A DNA stretch of 64,000 nucleotides from JALYRV01 sp036675475 (GTDB taxonomy: Bacteria; Acidobacteriota; Vicinamibacteria; Vicinamibacterales; SCN-69-37), in NCBI GenBank assembly GCA_036675475.1, contig JAKFEY010000020.1, positions 1 through 64,000 on the forward strand. Direction: 5' to 3'. The notes beneath the pieces were generated by a model. It worked only from the letters and a program-made list of their open reading frames with translations. It was not told where the DNA came from and ran no database searches. The position numbers and the translations under genes were made by a program. Shown here piece by piece: positions 6,718 to 15,506 of this stretch. Position 1 is the first letter of the stretch, and each line of letters begins with the position of its first letter.

Positions 6718-9111
6718 ATGCTCGCGCTCGCCGCAGACATTTCGCTTCGCATGGCCGCTGCTGCTGCCGCGGTGGGACTCGTGCTCGTCCTGTTGCGCGT
6801 GCGATCGGGGGCCGCGCGGCACGCGGCCTGGTCGGCGGTCCTCGTGGCGATGCTGACGATGCCGGTGTTGACGGCGGTGGTGCCTGAGGTGCACGTGCCG
6901 GTGCCGCCGGCGCTGGCGTTGAACTTCACGGACAGGCTGGGCGACCTTGACGCGCACCAGATGTCCGAGTCGCTCACCGTCACGCGCCTTGCCAGCGTGC
7001 CCGCGCCTCCCGCGTCCGGTGGCGCGGTGCCCGTCGCTGCCGCGGCGTCCATCGCGCCGGCTGTCGACTGGCGCGCAGTGGGTGTTGCGGTGTACCTCGC
7101 CGGTCTCCTGTTCTTTCTCGTACGGATTGCCGGCGGATGGCTGTTGGCGCGCCGGCTGGTGGCGGGCGCCACGCGAGTGCACTGCGGCACGCGCGCTGCC
7201 GTCTTCGAGTCTGGCGCGGTGTCGATGCCCTTGTCGACCGGCATCCTGGCGCCGTGCGTGGTGCTGCCGCCCGGATGGCGCGACTGGCCGGACGACAAGC
7301 GCGACGCTGTGCTCGCGCACGAGCAGGCGCACATCCGGCGGCGCGACATGCTCGTGGCGCTGCTGGCGCAGGTGAATCGCGCGATCTTCTGGTTTCACCC
7401 GCTCGCGTGGTGGCTGCAGCGCACGCTGGCGGTTGCGGCGGAACACGCCTGCGACGAAACCGCCGCGCGCATCGTCGGTCATCCGCGGCGCTATGCCCAG
7501 GTGCTCATCGATATGGCGGAGGCGGTGCAGCGGCGCGGCCATCGCGTCTCGTGGCAGATGATCGGCGTCGATGGATCGGCGCTGCTCGGCGCGCGGATCG
7601 ATCGGCTGCTGAACGGTGATGCGACGGCGCGCATGTCGGGGACGCGGCGCGCGGGAGTGGCGGCGGGGTGCGCGGCCGCGCTCGTGCTTGCCGTCGCGTG
7701 CCGGCAGCAGATTGCCGCGGAGGCTCTGCGGCCGGATCCCGAGATCCAGAAGCAGATCGACAGCAATAATGCGCGGGCGGAGCGGCATCGCGCGGCCGTC
7801 GCGATGAGCGCGGCGGATGCGGCGGCCATGGAGAAGTCGCTCGAGGCCAATCCCGACGACATCGATGCGCGCGAGTCGCTCATCATTTTCTACGACCAGG
7901 CAGGGAAGGTGTCCTGGGAGGAGAAGCTTGCGGGCATGCGGCGGCATGCGCTGTGGCGCATCGCGCACCTTCCGGAAACCGATTTGTGGATTCCGAATCT
8001 GTCGAAGCGCTATGACCCCGGCGGCTACGCGCAGGCGAAGCAGCTGTGGATGCAGCACGCTGCCAGGCCCGACGTGACGGCGAAGACGCTCGGCCGGGCG
8101 GCGGCCTTCCTGAGCGTCTCCGACAAGCACGAGGCCGAGCAACTGCTGCTGCGCGCGCGGGAGATGGAGCCGGACGGCGTGTGGGCGGCCCGCCTGGGAG
8201 ACTTGTATGGACGCGCCATTGCCGCCGCGGCCGACCCGCGCTCCGGCGACGATGACGCTGCCGCCGCGCAGGCAGACTTTGCCGTCCATGCTCAGCGGAC
8301 GTTGGACGCCAGCAACGACGCCAACGTCCTGGTTCCCGCGGGTTATGTGCTCGTGAGGCGCGTGACGCGCACGCCGGGCGACATCGATCCGCAGTCGATC
8401 GGCCGCCGTTACCTCGAGCGCGCCCTCGCGTTGGATCCACAGAATGTGCGCGCGCGCAGCGCGGTTGCCGAACAGGCTTACGGCCAGCGTTGGCGAGACA
8501 TCGGCGCCCGGTTGCGGGCCGGCGGCGCGCGCGATGCCTTCAATGAATTCAGCGACACGACGTATGCGGCGATTTCCGCGCTGCCCGAAGTCGATCGCCT
8601 TTTCTATCTTCCGGGCGCGGCATCAGGAGCGTACATGCGCGCCGAGAACATCGAGTACACCTCGCGACAGAAGCCCGAGGCCGAGCGTGGCGAGGCCGAG
8701 AAGCGCGCCGCGGCCGGCTTTGCGCGGGCGCGGCAGCTCGCGACCGATGCCGTGTCCCTGGCGAAGCGCCATCCACAAGACGCCAGCGAGCTTGCGACGT
8801 TATACAACGCGCACACGGTGCTCGGCGTGCTCGCGCTGAGAGATGGGGACGTTGAGACAGCCGTCGACCATATGCGCGCGGCCGCGGACGCATCGGTATC
8901 GGGCGATGCGAAATACCGGCATCAGTTTGGCCTTCAGTGGCGTCTTGCGGAGTATCTGTTGCGCGCAGGCGAGCGCGACTCGGTCGCGGCATACCTCGAG
9001 AAGTCGGCAGAGCGGTTCCCGGTCGATCGCGATCGGCTCTTGAAGGACGCCGCGCAGATTCGCGCGGGTGTGATGCCGCTCTCGTATCAGTACGCCGAAG
9101 CGAGACGTTAG
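6718..9111 (+). CDS. M56 (BlaR1-like) membrane peptidase with helical-repeat C-terminus
   Basis: The N-terminal third is a BlaR1/MecR1-type integral-membrane metalloprotease: transmembrane segments around residues 10-28, 37-55, 120-142 and 320-335, and the zinc motif H201-E-Q-A-H205 with EHACDETAA downstream. It would cleave the BlaI-type repressor encoded just before it. Instead of a penicillin-binding sensor, the remaining ~450 residues form an outer alpha-helical region rich in Ala and Arg with tetratricopeptide-like periodicity (for example YLERALALDPQNVRARS). The start ATG 6718 has AGGAGG 6 nt upstream; the protein has 797 residues. The signal sensed is unknown. Confidence 0.88.
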   Translation: MLALAADISLRMAAAAAAVGLVLVLLRVRSGAARHAAWSAVLVAMLTMPVLTAVVPEVHVPVPPALALNFTDRLGDLDAHQMSESLTVTRLASVPAPPASGGAVPVAAAASIAPAVDWRAVGVAVYLAGLLFFLVRIAGGWLLARRLVAGATRVHCGTRAAVFESGAVSMPLSTGILAPCVVLPPGWRDWPDDKRDAVLAHEQAHIRRRDMLVALLAQVNRAIFWFHPLAWWLQRTLAVAAEHACDETAARIVGHPRRYAQVLIDMAEAVQRRGHRVSWQMIGVDGSALLGARIDRLLNGDATARMSGTRRAGVAAGCAAALVLAVACRQQIAAEALRPDPEIQKQIDSNNARAERHRAAVAMSAADAAAMEKSLEANPDDIDARESLIIFYDQAGKVSWEEKLAGMRRHALWRIAHLPETDLWIPNLSKRYDPGGYAQAKQLWMQHAARPDVTAKTLGRAAAFLSVSDKHEAEQLLLRAREMEPDGVWAARLGDLYGRAIAAAADPRSGDDDAAAAQADFAVHAQRTLDASNDANVLVPAGYVLVRRVTRTPGDIDPQSIGRRYLERALALDPQNVRARSAVAEQAYGQRWRDIGARLRAGGARDAFNEFSDTTYAAISALPEVDRLFYLPGAASGAYMRAENIEYTSRQKPEAERGEAEKRAAAGFARARQLATDAVSLAKRHPQDASELATLYNAHTVLGVLALRDGDVETAVDHMRAAADASVSGDAKYRHQFGLQWRLAEYLLRAGERDSVAAYLEKSAERFPVDRDRLLKDAAQIRAGVMPLSYQYAEARR

Positions 9112-9168
9112 GCAGCAGCACGGCGGCGGGCTATCCTTGCGCTAATCTAACGCTCGATGGAGGCCCGT

Positions 9169-10710
9169 ATGCGCTCGACCGCCCGCCTGATATTCGTCCT
9201 CGTTCCCTTGTTCTTCGCCGCCGCGCATGCGCAGCAGGCCGGGGACCCGATCCATCGCATCCGCGAAGACGAGATCAAGGCCGACCTGTTCGCACTGGCG
9301 GGCGACGCCACGCGCGGCCGTGAGGGGGGCACGCTCGACGAGCTGGCCGCGTCGGCCTGGCTGGCCGAACGCGCGCGCGAGGCCGGCATGCTGCCGGCAG
9401 GTGACAACGGCACCTACTTCCAGTTCTTTCCGCTCGAGCGCTTGCGCGTGTCGGCGACGAGCTCCGTGACACTGGCCGGCAAGGCGCTGCGCATGGGCGA
9501 GGACGTCGTCACCGACGCCACCGTGCTCGCGCACGTGGACGCGCCCGCGGTGACGCTCACGCCCGACGCGCTCGCCGCCGGTCCCGAAGCGATCGCGAAG
9601 CTGGGTCTGAAGGATCGCGCCCTCATCGTCCGCTATGTGCCCGAGCCGCCTGCGGCCGGTGCCGCCGCGCCTGACGCCGGTCCGCGCTCGCGCAATGCCC
9701 TTCGCAACTGGGCGCGCGGCATTCAGAAGGCGGTGGAGGCCCAACCACCCGCCGCCATCGTCGTGCTCGTGCCCGACAGCGCGAAGGCCGACTGGGAGCG
9801 CGTGGCGTTTCCGTTCACGCGCGGCAGCTACGCGCTCGATCCCGACGGTACGGCCCCGCCGCCCACCCCGCGCCGCGGCGCGCCGCTGTTGTACGTGCGC
9901 GAGTCGGCCCTCGGCGCAGCACCCGGCGCCGATGCGCGCCTGGTCGCGTCGATCTCCGCCGATTCGTTCACCTATCCCTCGGTCAACGTCATCGCGCGCG
10001 TGCCGGGCCGCGACCCGGCGCTGCGCGACGAGCATGTGCTGTTCAGCGCGCATCAGGATCACGACGGTGTGCGCTTCACGGTGAATGGCGACAACATCTG
10101 GAACGGCGCCGACGACAACGCGACCACCGCGGTGGCGTTGCTGGCCATCGGTCGCGCGCTGGCGGCGTCGCCGGCGCGCCGTTCGGCGCTCTTCATCTGG
10201 CACGGCGCGGAGGAGCGCGGTCTGATGGGATCGCGCTGGTATGTGAAGCATCCGACGATGCCGCTGACGTCGATCGTGGCGGTGCTCAACGGCGACATGA
10301 TGGGCCGCAACGATCCGGGCACGGCCGCGCTCCTCGGCGCGCTGCCGCCGCACCGCAATTCGCCGGAGCTGGTCGACATGGCGCACGCGGCGAACGCCGC
10401 GGTCACGAAGTTCACGATCGATTCATCGTGGGACGACCCGAATCATCGCGAAGGCTGGTACTACCGCAGCGATCACCTGCCGTACGCGCGGTCGGGCGTG
10501 CCGGCGCTGTTCTTCACGACGCTGCTGCACGCCGACTATCACACGCCGTTCGACAACCCCGACCGCATCGACATCGCGAAGCTGACGCGAATGACGAAGT
10601 GGATGTATGCCACCGGAAGGCTGGCCGCCGAGGCCGAGAAGCGGCCCGCGCTGGATCCGGCCTTCAAGCTGGAGCGCTGCCGCGATTTCACGGGAAATTA
10701 CTGCGGCTAG
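9169..10710 (+). CDS. Secreted M28 family zinc aminopeptidase
   Basis: This 513-residue exported peptidase has a signal peptide ending near AHA-QQ. The binuclear zinc ligands of family M28 are all visible: SAHQDHDG, NGADDNATTAV, HGAEERGLMGS (catalytic Glu plus ligand), NGDMMGRND, and a final His in DYHTPFDN. The region between residues 90 and 280 is an inserted PA-like domain. I chose ATG 9169 rather than 9157 because GGAGG is 5 nt upstream. It probably scavenges amino acids from peptides in the periplasm or outside the cell. Confidence 0.92.
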   Translation: MRSTARLIFVLVPLFFAAAHAQQAGDPIHRIREDEIKADLFALAGDATRGREGGTLDELAASAWLAERAREAGMLPAGDNGTYFQFFPLERLRVSATSSVTLAGKALRMGEDVVTDATVLAHVDAPAVTLTPDALAAGPEAIAKLGLKDRALIVRYVPEPPAAGAAAPDAGPRSRNALRNWARGIQKAVEAQPPAAIVVLVPDSAKADWERVAFPFTRGSYALDPDGTAPPPTPRRGAPLLYVRESALGAAPGADARLVASISADSFTYPSVNVIARVPGRDPALRDEHVLFSAHQDHDGVRFTVNGDNIWNGADDNATTAVALLAIGRALAASPARRSALFIWHGAEERGLMGSRWYVKHPTMPLTSIVAVLNGDMMGRNDPGTAALLGALPPHRNSPELVDMAHAANAAVTKFTIDSSWDDPNHREGWYYRSDHLPYARSGVPALFFTTLLHADYHTPFDNPDRIDIAKLTRMTKWMYATGRLAAEAEKRPALDPAFKLERCRDFTGNYCG

Positions 10711-10759
10711 CAGCCGTCGCGCTGCGGCGCGGGCGTGTTCATGATTGAATGAGCGGCAT

Positions 10760-11149
10760 ATGTCGATCAGATACGTGACCGAAGCCGCCACGGGCAAGGC
10801 CGTCGGTCCTTACGCGCATGCCACCGTTGCTCAGGGATTTGTCTTCGTGTCGGGCCAGGCTGGCGTCGCGCCGGATGGAACCCTCGCACACGATCTGGAA
10901 GGGCAGACGCGGCAGACGCTCGCCAACGTGGCCGCAGTGCTCACCGCCGCGGGCTCGAGCCTGGCGCAGGTCGTGCGCACGAACGTCTACCTGAGCGACA
11001 TCCGCAACTTCGAGCGGATGAACGCGGTCTACCGCGAGGTGTTCGGGGCGACCGTGCCGGCGCGGACGACGGTGGAAGTGGCGGCGTTGCCGCTGCCGGG
11101 CCTGCTCGTGGAGATCGACGTCATCGCGGTCGCGGGCATTCCGGCATAG
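10760..11149 (+). CDS. ridA: RidA family enamine/imine deaminase
   Basis: The 129-residue protein belongs to the YjgF/YER057c/UK114 family, which hydrolyses reactive enamines formed by PLP enzymes. SGQAGVAPDG, ANVAAVLTAAG and VPARTTVEVAALP are present, with R102 matching the substrate-carboxylate-binding Arg of active RidA. ATG 10760 is preferred over a TTG 15 nt upstream. It faces the Fic-like gene convergently with 13 bp between the stops. Confidence 0.92.
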   Translation: MSIRYVTEAATGKAVGPYAHATVAQGFVFVSGQAGVAPDGTLAHDLEGQTRQTLANVAAVLTAAGSSLAQVVRTNVYLSDIRNFERMNAVYREVFGATVPARTTVEVAALPLPGLLVEIDVIAVAGIPA

Positions 11150-11162
11150 TGCGTGTTGCCAT

Positions 11163-12542
11163 TTACCAGACAGTCCGCCAGGCCGCAAATTCTCCCGGCC
11201 TGATGGCGTAGCGGGCGAAATTGCCTTCGTGAAGGCCCAGGAGTTCGTCCTCGGCGACCTCTTGAAATTTTCCGCGGTCGTCCGGTTCCACATTTGCCGC
11301 CGCCCACACCGCCGCGTGGTCCGCAGCCGTTTTCCTGTCCATGCCGCCGCGCACGACGTCTCCGACGACAGTCCGCAGGGCGTCGCGGTATTGCAGCCGG
11401 AACGGATCGGGCTCGCCGAGTGACTGCCGTATGGCGGCATAGCGCGCCGCCGATCGCTCGTATGACCAGATGAACACATCGCGCAGCAGATCGATCTGAT
11501 TCAGCTCGTACACGCCAAGGATTGCCTGCGTGTACAGATCGCGCGGCAAGTCGGTGAAGGAGAGCGGCGACAGGTTCGCTTTGATGAGCGGAATATTCGC
11601 GGCCAGCCGCGACACGCGCTTGTTCACATCATCGAACGGCTGCAAGTAAGGCAGCTGTACCATTACAAAAAGGGACTGCTCGAAGGGATCCGGAATGGCC
11701 GTCGCCGTGGTAAGTACCTGGTCGAAGCACTCTTCGATGAGTTGCGGCGTCCCGGGCGGATGGTAGGGTGAGCCGTCAATGCCGACCGCGATGTGACGCA
11801 GTCTTCCCGCAGCCCTTTCATCAGCAAGCAGGTTGTTCGCAAGGATGCCATGCAGGTTCAGAACCGTGTGGCGGTTGAAGGCAATGTCTCCCGCGTTCTC
11901 AACGAGAAACTCAACGGCATCCTTGTGATTCAGGATCATCTGTGCTTCGAGTCGGTCACGCCCCTCGGCCTCTTTGCCGAACTCGATGAGCCGCTTGGTG
12001 TCGAGCAACGAGTAGGTGTTGCCTTCAAGGCGGCTCGAGTTCCACGACAGGTCGACCAACAACCTGCTGAAAATCTGACGTGCGTATGTTCCCGCGGGGT
12101 CCTGCGGGCGCACGTGGCGCGCTCCTATCTCCGCGAGTCGCGCGCGCGCGCGCGCGGGCAGGTAGAACGTCTCGCCCGGTCGGTACGCGTCCAGGAAGTT
12201 GCGGTTGTAGCCGACCGGCGCGCGCGCGGCCACCGGCTGGCGTATGTGCGCGCGGATCCGTTTACCTTCACGTGACAGGGCAACGGCAGGTTCAGCCGGC
12301 GGCTCCGGATCGAGGATCGCCCGAACGGCCGTCGGATCGGGAGTGCGATATCGCGCCGCCCGGTCTCCGCCTTCGCGGATGAGGCGGCCATCGTCTACCA
12401 GGCGCTTCAGCCGGTACTGCAGCGTGCGCCGTGGGATTCTCTCGGCCAAAGCATCTTGGACCTCGGCTGAGGTAATCCCGGCACGGTCGCGCACGATCCT
12501 CTCGATTTCATCGAGTTCTCCTGCGAGAAGCGGCCGGGCCAT
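11163..12542 (-). CDS. Fic-like protein with N-terminal winged helix and altered active site
   Basis: The 459-residue protein combines an N-terminal winged-helix region (residues 8-65) with a Fic fold. The inhibitory motif is present as S169-S-R-L-E173-G-N. The core motif reads Q301-PFDDVNKRVSR, where canonical Fic has HxFxxGNGRxxR, so the catalytic His is Gln and the first Gly is Val. Canonical AMP transfer is therefore doubtful. Similar variants may exist in the DNA-binding Fic group, which I cannot check here. ATG 12542 follows a GGGAGAT site. Upstream are several TTGCGCC-type elements, suggesting autoregulation. Confidence 0.82.
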   Translation of the reverse strand: MARPLLAGELDEIERIVRDRAGITSAEVQDALAERIPRRTLQYRLKRLVDDGRLIREGGDRAARYRTPDPTAVRAILDPEPPAEPAVALSREGKRIRAHIRQPVAARAPVGYNRNFLDAYRPGETFYLPARARARLAEIGARHVRPQDPAGTYARQIFSRLLVDLSWNSSRLEGNTYSLLDTKRLIEFGKEAEGRDRLEAQMILNHKDAVEFLVENAGDIAFNRHTVLNLHGILANNLLADERAAGRLRHIAVGIDGSPYHPPGTPQLIEECFDQVLTTATAIPDPFEQSLFVMVQLPYLQPFDDVNKRVSRLAANIPLIKANLSPLSFTDLPRDLYTQAILGVYELNQIDLLRDVFIWSYERSAARYAAIRQSLGEPDPFRLQYRDALRTVVGDVVRGGMDRKTAADHAAVWAAANVEPDDRGKFQEVAEDELLGLHEGNFARYAIRPGEFAAWRTVW

Positions 12543-12558
12543 CTGGATCTCCCTAAAG

Positions 12559-12640
12559 TTGCGCCAAACAAATACGCGCAATTTATAACAGGATTAGGCG
12601 CAATAAACAAGCGTTTGACGCAATTAACTATTGCGCCTAA
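12559..12640. promoter_or_regulatory. AT-rich control region with repeated TTGCGCC/GGCGCAA sites
   Basis: Upstream of the Fic-like gene an unusually AT-rich stretch carries TTGCGCC at 12559, CGCGCAATT at 12575, and an exact 11-bp inverted pair TTAGGCGCAAT (12594-12604) / ATTGCGCCTAA (12630-12640), with a further TTTGACGCAATTAA between. Four or five similar half-sites in 82 bp look like an operator array, probably for the winged-helix domain of the adjacent gene. Confidence 0.55.
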
Positions 12641-12701
12641 GTTCGTCCAGTGACAGCCAACAACCTGGAGGGAAGACGATGGCGTCCGGAGTCAGGTGCC
12701 G

Positions 12702-13616
12702 CTAAAGTCCGCCGGGACTGCGGACCGCGAACGTATCGCACTGGCGCGCGTCGCCGCTGTCGAAGCCGCGGCGGAACCAGCGTTTCCGCTGCTCGCTCGA
12801 GCCGTGCGTGAACGCGCGCTCGTCGGCCTGGCCGAGCGTGTCGTCGCCGATCGCGTGCGCGGCGTTGAGCGCTTCGCCGAGATCCTCGTCCGTAATCTCG
12901 AGCGCCGTGCGCGCCGAGCGGCCCCACACGCCGGCAAGGCAGTCGGCCTGCAGTTCCACGCGCACGGACGTCTGGTTCGACGATTCGCCGCCCACCTGAA
13001 TCCTCGTGGATCCGATCAGGTTCTGCACGTGGTGTCCCACTTCGTGCGCGATGACATACGCCTGCGCGAAATCACCGGGCGCGCGCAGCCGCTGCTCCAT
13101 GACCTGGTAGAAGCCCGGATCGATGTAGAGCCGCTGATCCGCGGGGCAATAGAAGGGGCCGACCGCCGAGGTCGCGCTGCCGCAGCCCTCCGTCGAGACG
13201 GCGTTGGTAAACACGACGAGCGTCGGATGCCGGTACTCGCCGGGCGCGCTGCCGTACGACGGCAGGTCGCCGCGCGCGAACAGCGGCGTCCACACATCTT
13301 CCGTGGAAGCGAGGACGACGCGGGAGAAATCGCAGGCTGCGGCGTTCGACTGCGACGCCTCGCAGACCCTGCCGTCGCCCGGGCCGCCCGGCGCTGCGCC
13401 GCCGCCGGCCAGTCCACCGAGCACCTGCTCCTTGAGCGAGCCGGGCATGAACAGGAACACCCCGACGAGCACGGCTGCCGCGATGAGCGTGCCCTTCACG
13501 CCGAGGAGCCGCACGAGCCCGGCCACGGCCTGGATGGGAATGCCACCGCCGGCAGCGGAGCGCCCGCGGCCGCGATCTTCGAAGTTGTCGGATTTGCGTT
13601 GACCTTGCGTGCGCAT
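12702..13616 (-). CDS. YpfJ-type neutral zinc metallopeptidase
   Basis: The 304-residue protein opens with a basic segment (RKSDNFEDRGRG) characteristic of the YpfJ/PF04228 family, then one transmembrane helix (residues 42-57), then the catalytic domain with H191-E-V-G-H195-H and ELQADCLAGVWG. It is predicted to be anchored in the inner membrane with a periplasmic zinc protease domain. The physiological substrate is unknown. ATG 13616 is the family-typical start. Confidence 0.93.
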   Translation of the reverse strand: MRTQGQRKSDNFEDRGRGRSAAGGGIPIQAVAGLVRLLGVKGTLIAAAVLVGVFLFMPGSLKEQVLGGLAGGGAAPGGPGDGRVCEASQSNAAACDFSRVVLASTEDVWTPLFARGDLPSYGSAPGEYRHPTLVVFTNAVSTEGCGSATSAVGPFYCPADQRLYIDPGFYQVMEQRLRAPGDFAQAYVIAHEVGHHVQNLIGSTRIQVGGESSNQTSVRVELQADCLAGVWGRSARTALEITDEDLGEALNAAHAIGDDTLGQADERAFTHGSSEQRKRWFRRGFDSGDARQCDTFAVRSPGGL

Positions 13617-13670
13617 GGTCTGAGTCTACCCGCGATCCTGCCTGTGGCCCGGGATGAAGGATGGAAGTGG

Positions 13671-13743
13671 TGAGCCGCGAAGGAATCGAACCTTCAACCC
13701 GCAGATTAAGAGTCTGCTGCTCTGCCAATTGAGCTAGCGGCCC
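13671..13743 (-). tRNA. tRNA-Lys (CTT)
   Basis: Full cloverleaf on the minus strand: acceptor GGGCCGC/GCGGCTC, anticodon stem GCAGA/TCTGC with loop CTCTTAA (anticodon CTT), and T-loop GTTCGATTC. The CCA end is encoded (13668-13670). Confidence 0.96.
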
Positions 13744-13782
13744 ACACGGAGGTGGAAACGAACCTCAATTCTAGCGTACGGC

Positions 13783-13788
13783 TATACT
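13783..13788 (+). promoter_or_regulatory. -10 element of a probable leaderless promoter
   Basis: TATACT lies 7 nt before the ATG at 13796, so transcription would begin at or next to the start codon. No ribosome-binding site is present. Confidence 0.5.
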
Positions 13789-13795
13789 CCGAGTC

Positions 13796-14608
13796 ATGCG
13801 CAAGCTCAAAGTTTTTGCCGTGCTCGCCGTCGCCATTCTCTCAACCGGGTGCCTCAAGGTTCAGCACACCCTCAATCTGAAGCCTGACGGCAGCGGCACG
13901 GTCGCGTCCGTCATTGCAATCTCCGACAACTTCATGAAGCAGGCCGGCGCCATGATGTCGGCGCAGGGCGGCGGGTCGCTGCTGCCCACCGACGCGGCGC
14001 TGCGCCAGGGCGCGGCCGCGCTGGGGCCGGGCGTGCGCTTCGTGAGCTCGACACCCTACAAGGCGGGCGGCTTTCAGGGCGTCAACGCGGTCTATGCGTT
14101 CGATGATGTGAGCAAGCTGACGTGGAATATGGAGAAGGCCATGACCGGCGCGGTGCAGCTGCCCGGCACCGATCCGGCCGACACGCCCGATCCGGACGCC
14201 GACATCAAGCTCGCCTTCGCGCGCGCCGGCGGCAGCAGCGTGCTGACCATCACCATGCCGAAAGTGCCGGAGCCCGACGCCTCGCAGCAGGCGCAGGCGG
14301 AGAAGACCGCGAAGCAGGCCGAAAGCAATCCGCAGCTCGAAGCGATGATGAAGCAGATGCTCGCGGGGCTGCTGATGGAAGTGGTCATCAACGTGGACGG
14401 CACGCTCGTGAAGACCGACGCGCCCTACGTCGAAGGCAAGCGCATCGTGCTGCTGCGGATGGACGGCGACGCGCTGCTCAAGAGCGGCGCCGGCGCCGCC
14501 AGCCTGATGCAGATGCAGCAGCAGTCGGGGAACTTCGAGGCCATGCTGGCGAAAGTGCCTGGCCTGAAGCTGGTGACGAAACCGCAGGTGCGAGTGGAGT
14601 TCCGGTAG
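13796..14608 (+). CDS. Putative lipoprotein of unknown function
   Basis: The 270-residue protein has a lipoprotein signal with lipobox LSTGC, so the mature protein starts at Cys19 and is membrane anchored. The mature part begins KVQHTLNLKPDGSGTV, resembling LppM-type lipoproteins that start with a beta-hairpin of this kind. The centre contains a Gln/Ala-rich helix (residues 160-190). I know of no enzymatic motif. The start ATG is supported by the -10 TATACT 7 nt upstream. It is flanked by tRNA genes on both sides. Confidence 0.75.
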   Translation: MRKLKVFAVLAVAILSTGCLKVQHTLNLKPDGSGTVASVIAISDNFMKQAGAMMSAQGGGSLLPTDAALRQGAAALGPGVRFVSSTPYKAGGFQGVNAVYAFDDVSKLTWNMEKAMTGAVQLPGTDPADTPDPDADIKLAFARAGGSSVLTITMPKVPEPDASQQAQAEKTAKQAESNPQLEAMMKQMLAGLLMEVVINVDGTLVKTDAPYVEGKRIVLLRMDGDALLKSGAGAASLMQMQQQSGNFEAMLAKVPGLKLVTKPQVRVEFR

Positions 14609-14618
14609 GGGAGAGTGG

Positions 14619-14693
14619 TGCGCCCGACAAGGTTCGAACTTGTGACCTTCGGCTTCGGAGACCGACGCTCTAATCCAGCTGAGCTACGGGCGC
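14619..14693 (-). tRNA. tRNA-Arg (CCG)
   Basis: Minus-strand cloverleaf: acceptor GCGCCCG/CGGGCGC, anticodon loop CTCCGAA (anticodon CCG), T-loop GTTCGAACC. CCA is encoded at 14616-14618. Confidence 0.95.
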
Positions 14694-14778
14694 GGGCTGT
14701 CGCCAATGGAAATGGGAAACTGGAAACTGGAAAATGCAATTTCCACTTTCCACTATTCTATTTCCATTGATCTTGCTT

Positions 14779-14852
14779 TGCGTCCGGAGGGATTCGAACC
14801 CCCGACCACCGGCTTCGAAGGCCGACGCTCTATCCAGCTGAGCTACGGACGC
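14779..14852 (-). tRNA. tRNA-Arg (TCG)
   Basis: Minus-strand cloverleaf: acceptor GCGTCCG/CGGACGC, anticodon loop CTTCGAA (anticodon TCG), T-loop GTTCGAATC. The CCA end is not encoded, unlike the neighbouring tRNA-Arg (CCG). Confidence 0.95.
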
Positions 14853-14885
14853 GCAAACACTAAAGATAACACGGCGAAACGGGGA

Positions 14886-14905
14886 GCCGGGGCTGAAGCC
14901 CCGGC
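14886..14905. repeat. TC-centred palindrome after cytochrome gene
   Basis: GCCGGGGCT-GA-AGCCCCGGC, a perfect 9+2+9 palindrome flanked by CTACC (GGTAG on the other strand). The architecture matches the element at 5673. It lies 10 bp past the end of the cytochrome c gene. Confidence 0.75.
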
Positions 14906-14915
14906 CTACCGTCCG

Positions 14916-15506
14916 TTATTTCATCTCGGCGACGACCGGCTCCGGCACCTTGTTCTTTACCGGCTTCACCGTCTTCAGGTACGCGTAGATCGATTTCAGA
15001 TCCTCGTCGGTGAGGTTGCGGATCACCTGCCAGGGCATCGGCGGCAGAAGCGCGCGGCCGCGGCCCTGCTTCTTGCCCTCGCGCAGGGTCATGATGAACT
15101 GCTCTTCGGTGTAGGTGCCCGACACGCCCGTTTCGGGATCCGGCGTCAGGTTCTGCGTGTAGCTGATGCCCCACGGGCCCGCCCACGCGGTGCCGGTGGC
15201 CGACACGCTGACGATCCACGGGCCGCTCGGCGGAGGCGGAGGCGGCAGCTTCTCGCTGGCCGGCTGGCCCGACAGGAAGCGGTCCATATCGTACTCGGGC
15301 CCGTTGGCGCCCATCTTCATCGGCGTGTGGCAGTCGCCGCAGCCCATCGAGTTCACCAGATAGTCGCCGCGCTTCACCCGCTCGGCCTGACGCTCGGCGT
15401 CGCTCGCCGCCGGTCCTTCACTGGCTTTCACACTGAATGACGCGAGCGCAACCACCGCCGCGACCGTGACGATGAACGTCCACCGAAGCTTCGAAACCAT
15501 CCTCAT
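14916..15506 (-). CDS. Exported c-type cytochrome (monohaem)
   Basis: The 196-residue protein has a signal peptide ending near VKA-SEG and one haem site, CGDCH, in VNSMGCGDCHTPM. LLPPMPWQVIRNLTDEDL near the C-terminus offers the axial Met and the usual final helix, followed by YAYLKTVKPV. A run of six Pro precedes SGPW. It should carry electrons in the periplasm. ATG 15506 follows AGGAGG and overlaps the stop of the upstream dihaem gene in ATGA, so the two are translated together. Confidence 0.9.
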   Translation of the reverse strand: MRMVSKLRWTFIVTVAAVVALASFSVKASEGPAASDAERQAERVKRGDYLVNSMGCGDCHTPMKMGANGPEYDMDRFLSGQPASEKLPPPPPPSGPWIVSVSATGTAWAGPWGISYTQNLTPDPETGVSGTYTEEQFIMTLREGKKQGRGRALLPPMPWQVIRNLTDEDLKSIYAYLKTVKPVKNKVPEPVVAEMK

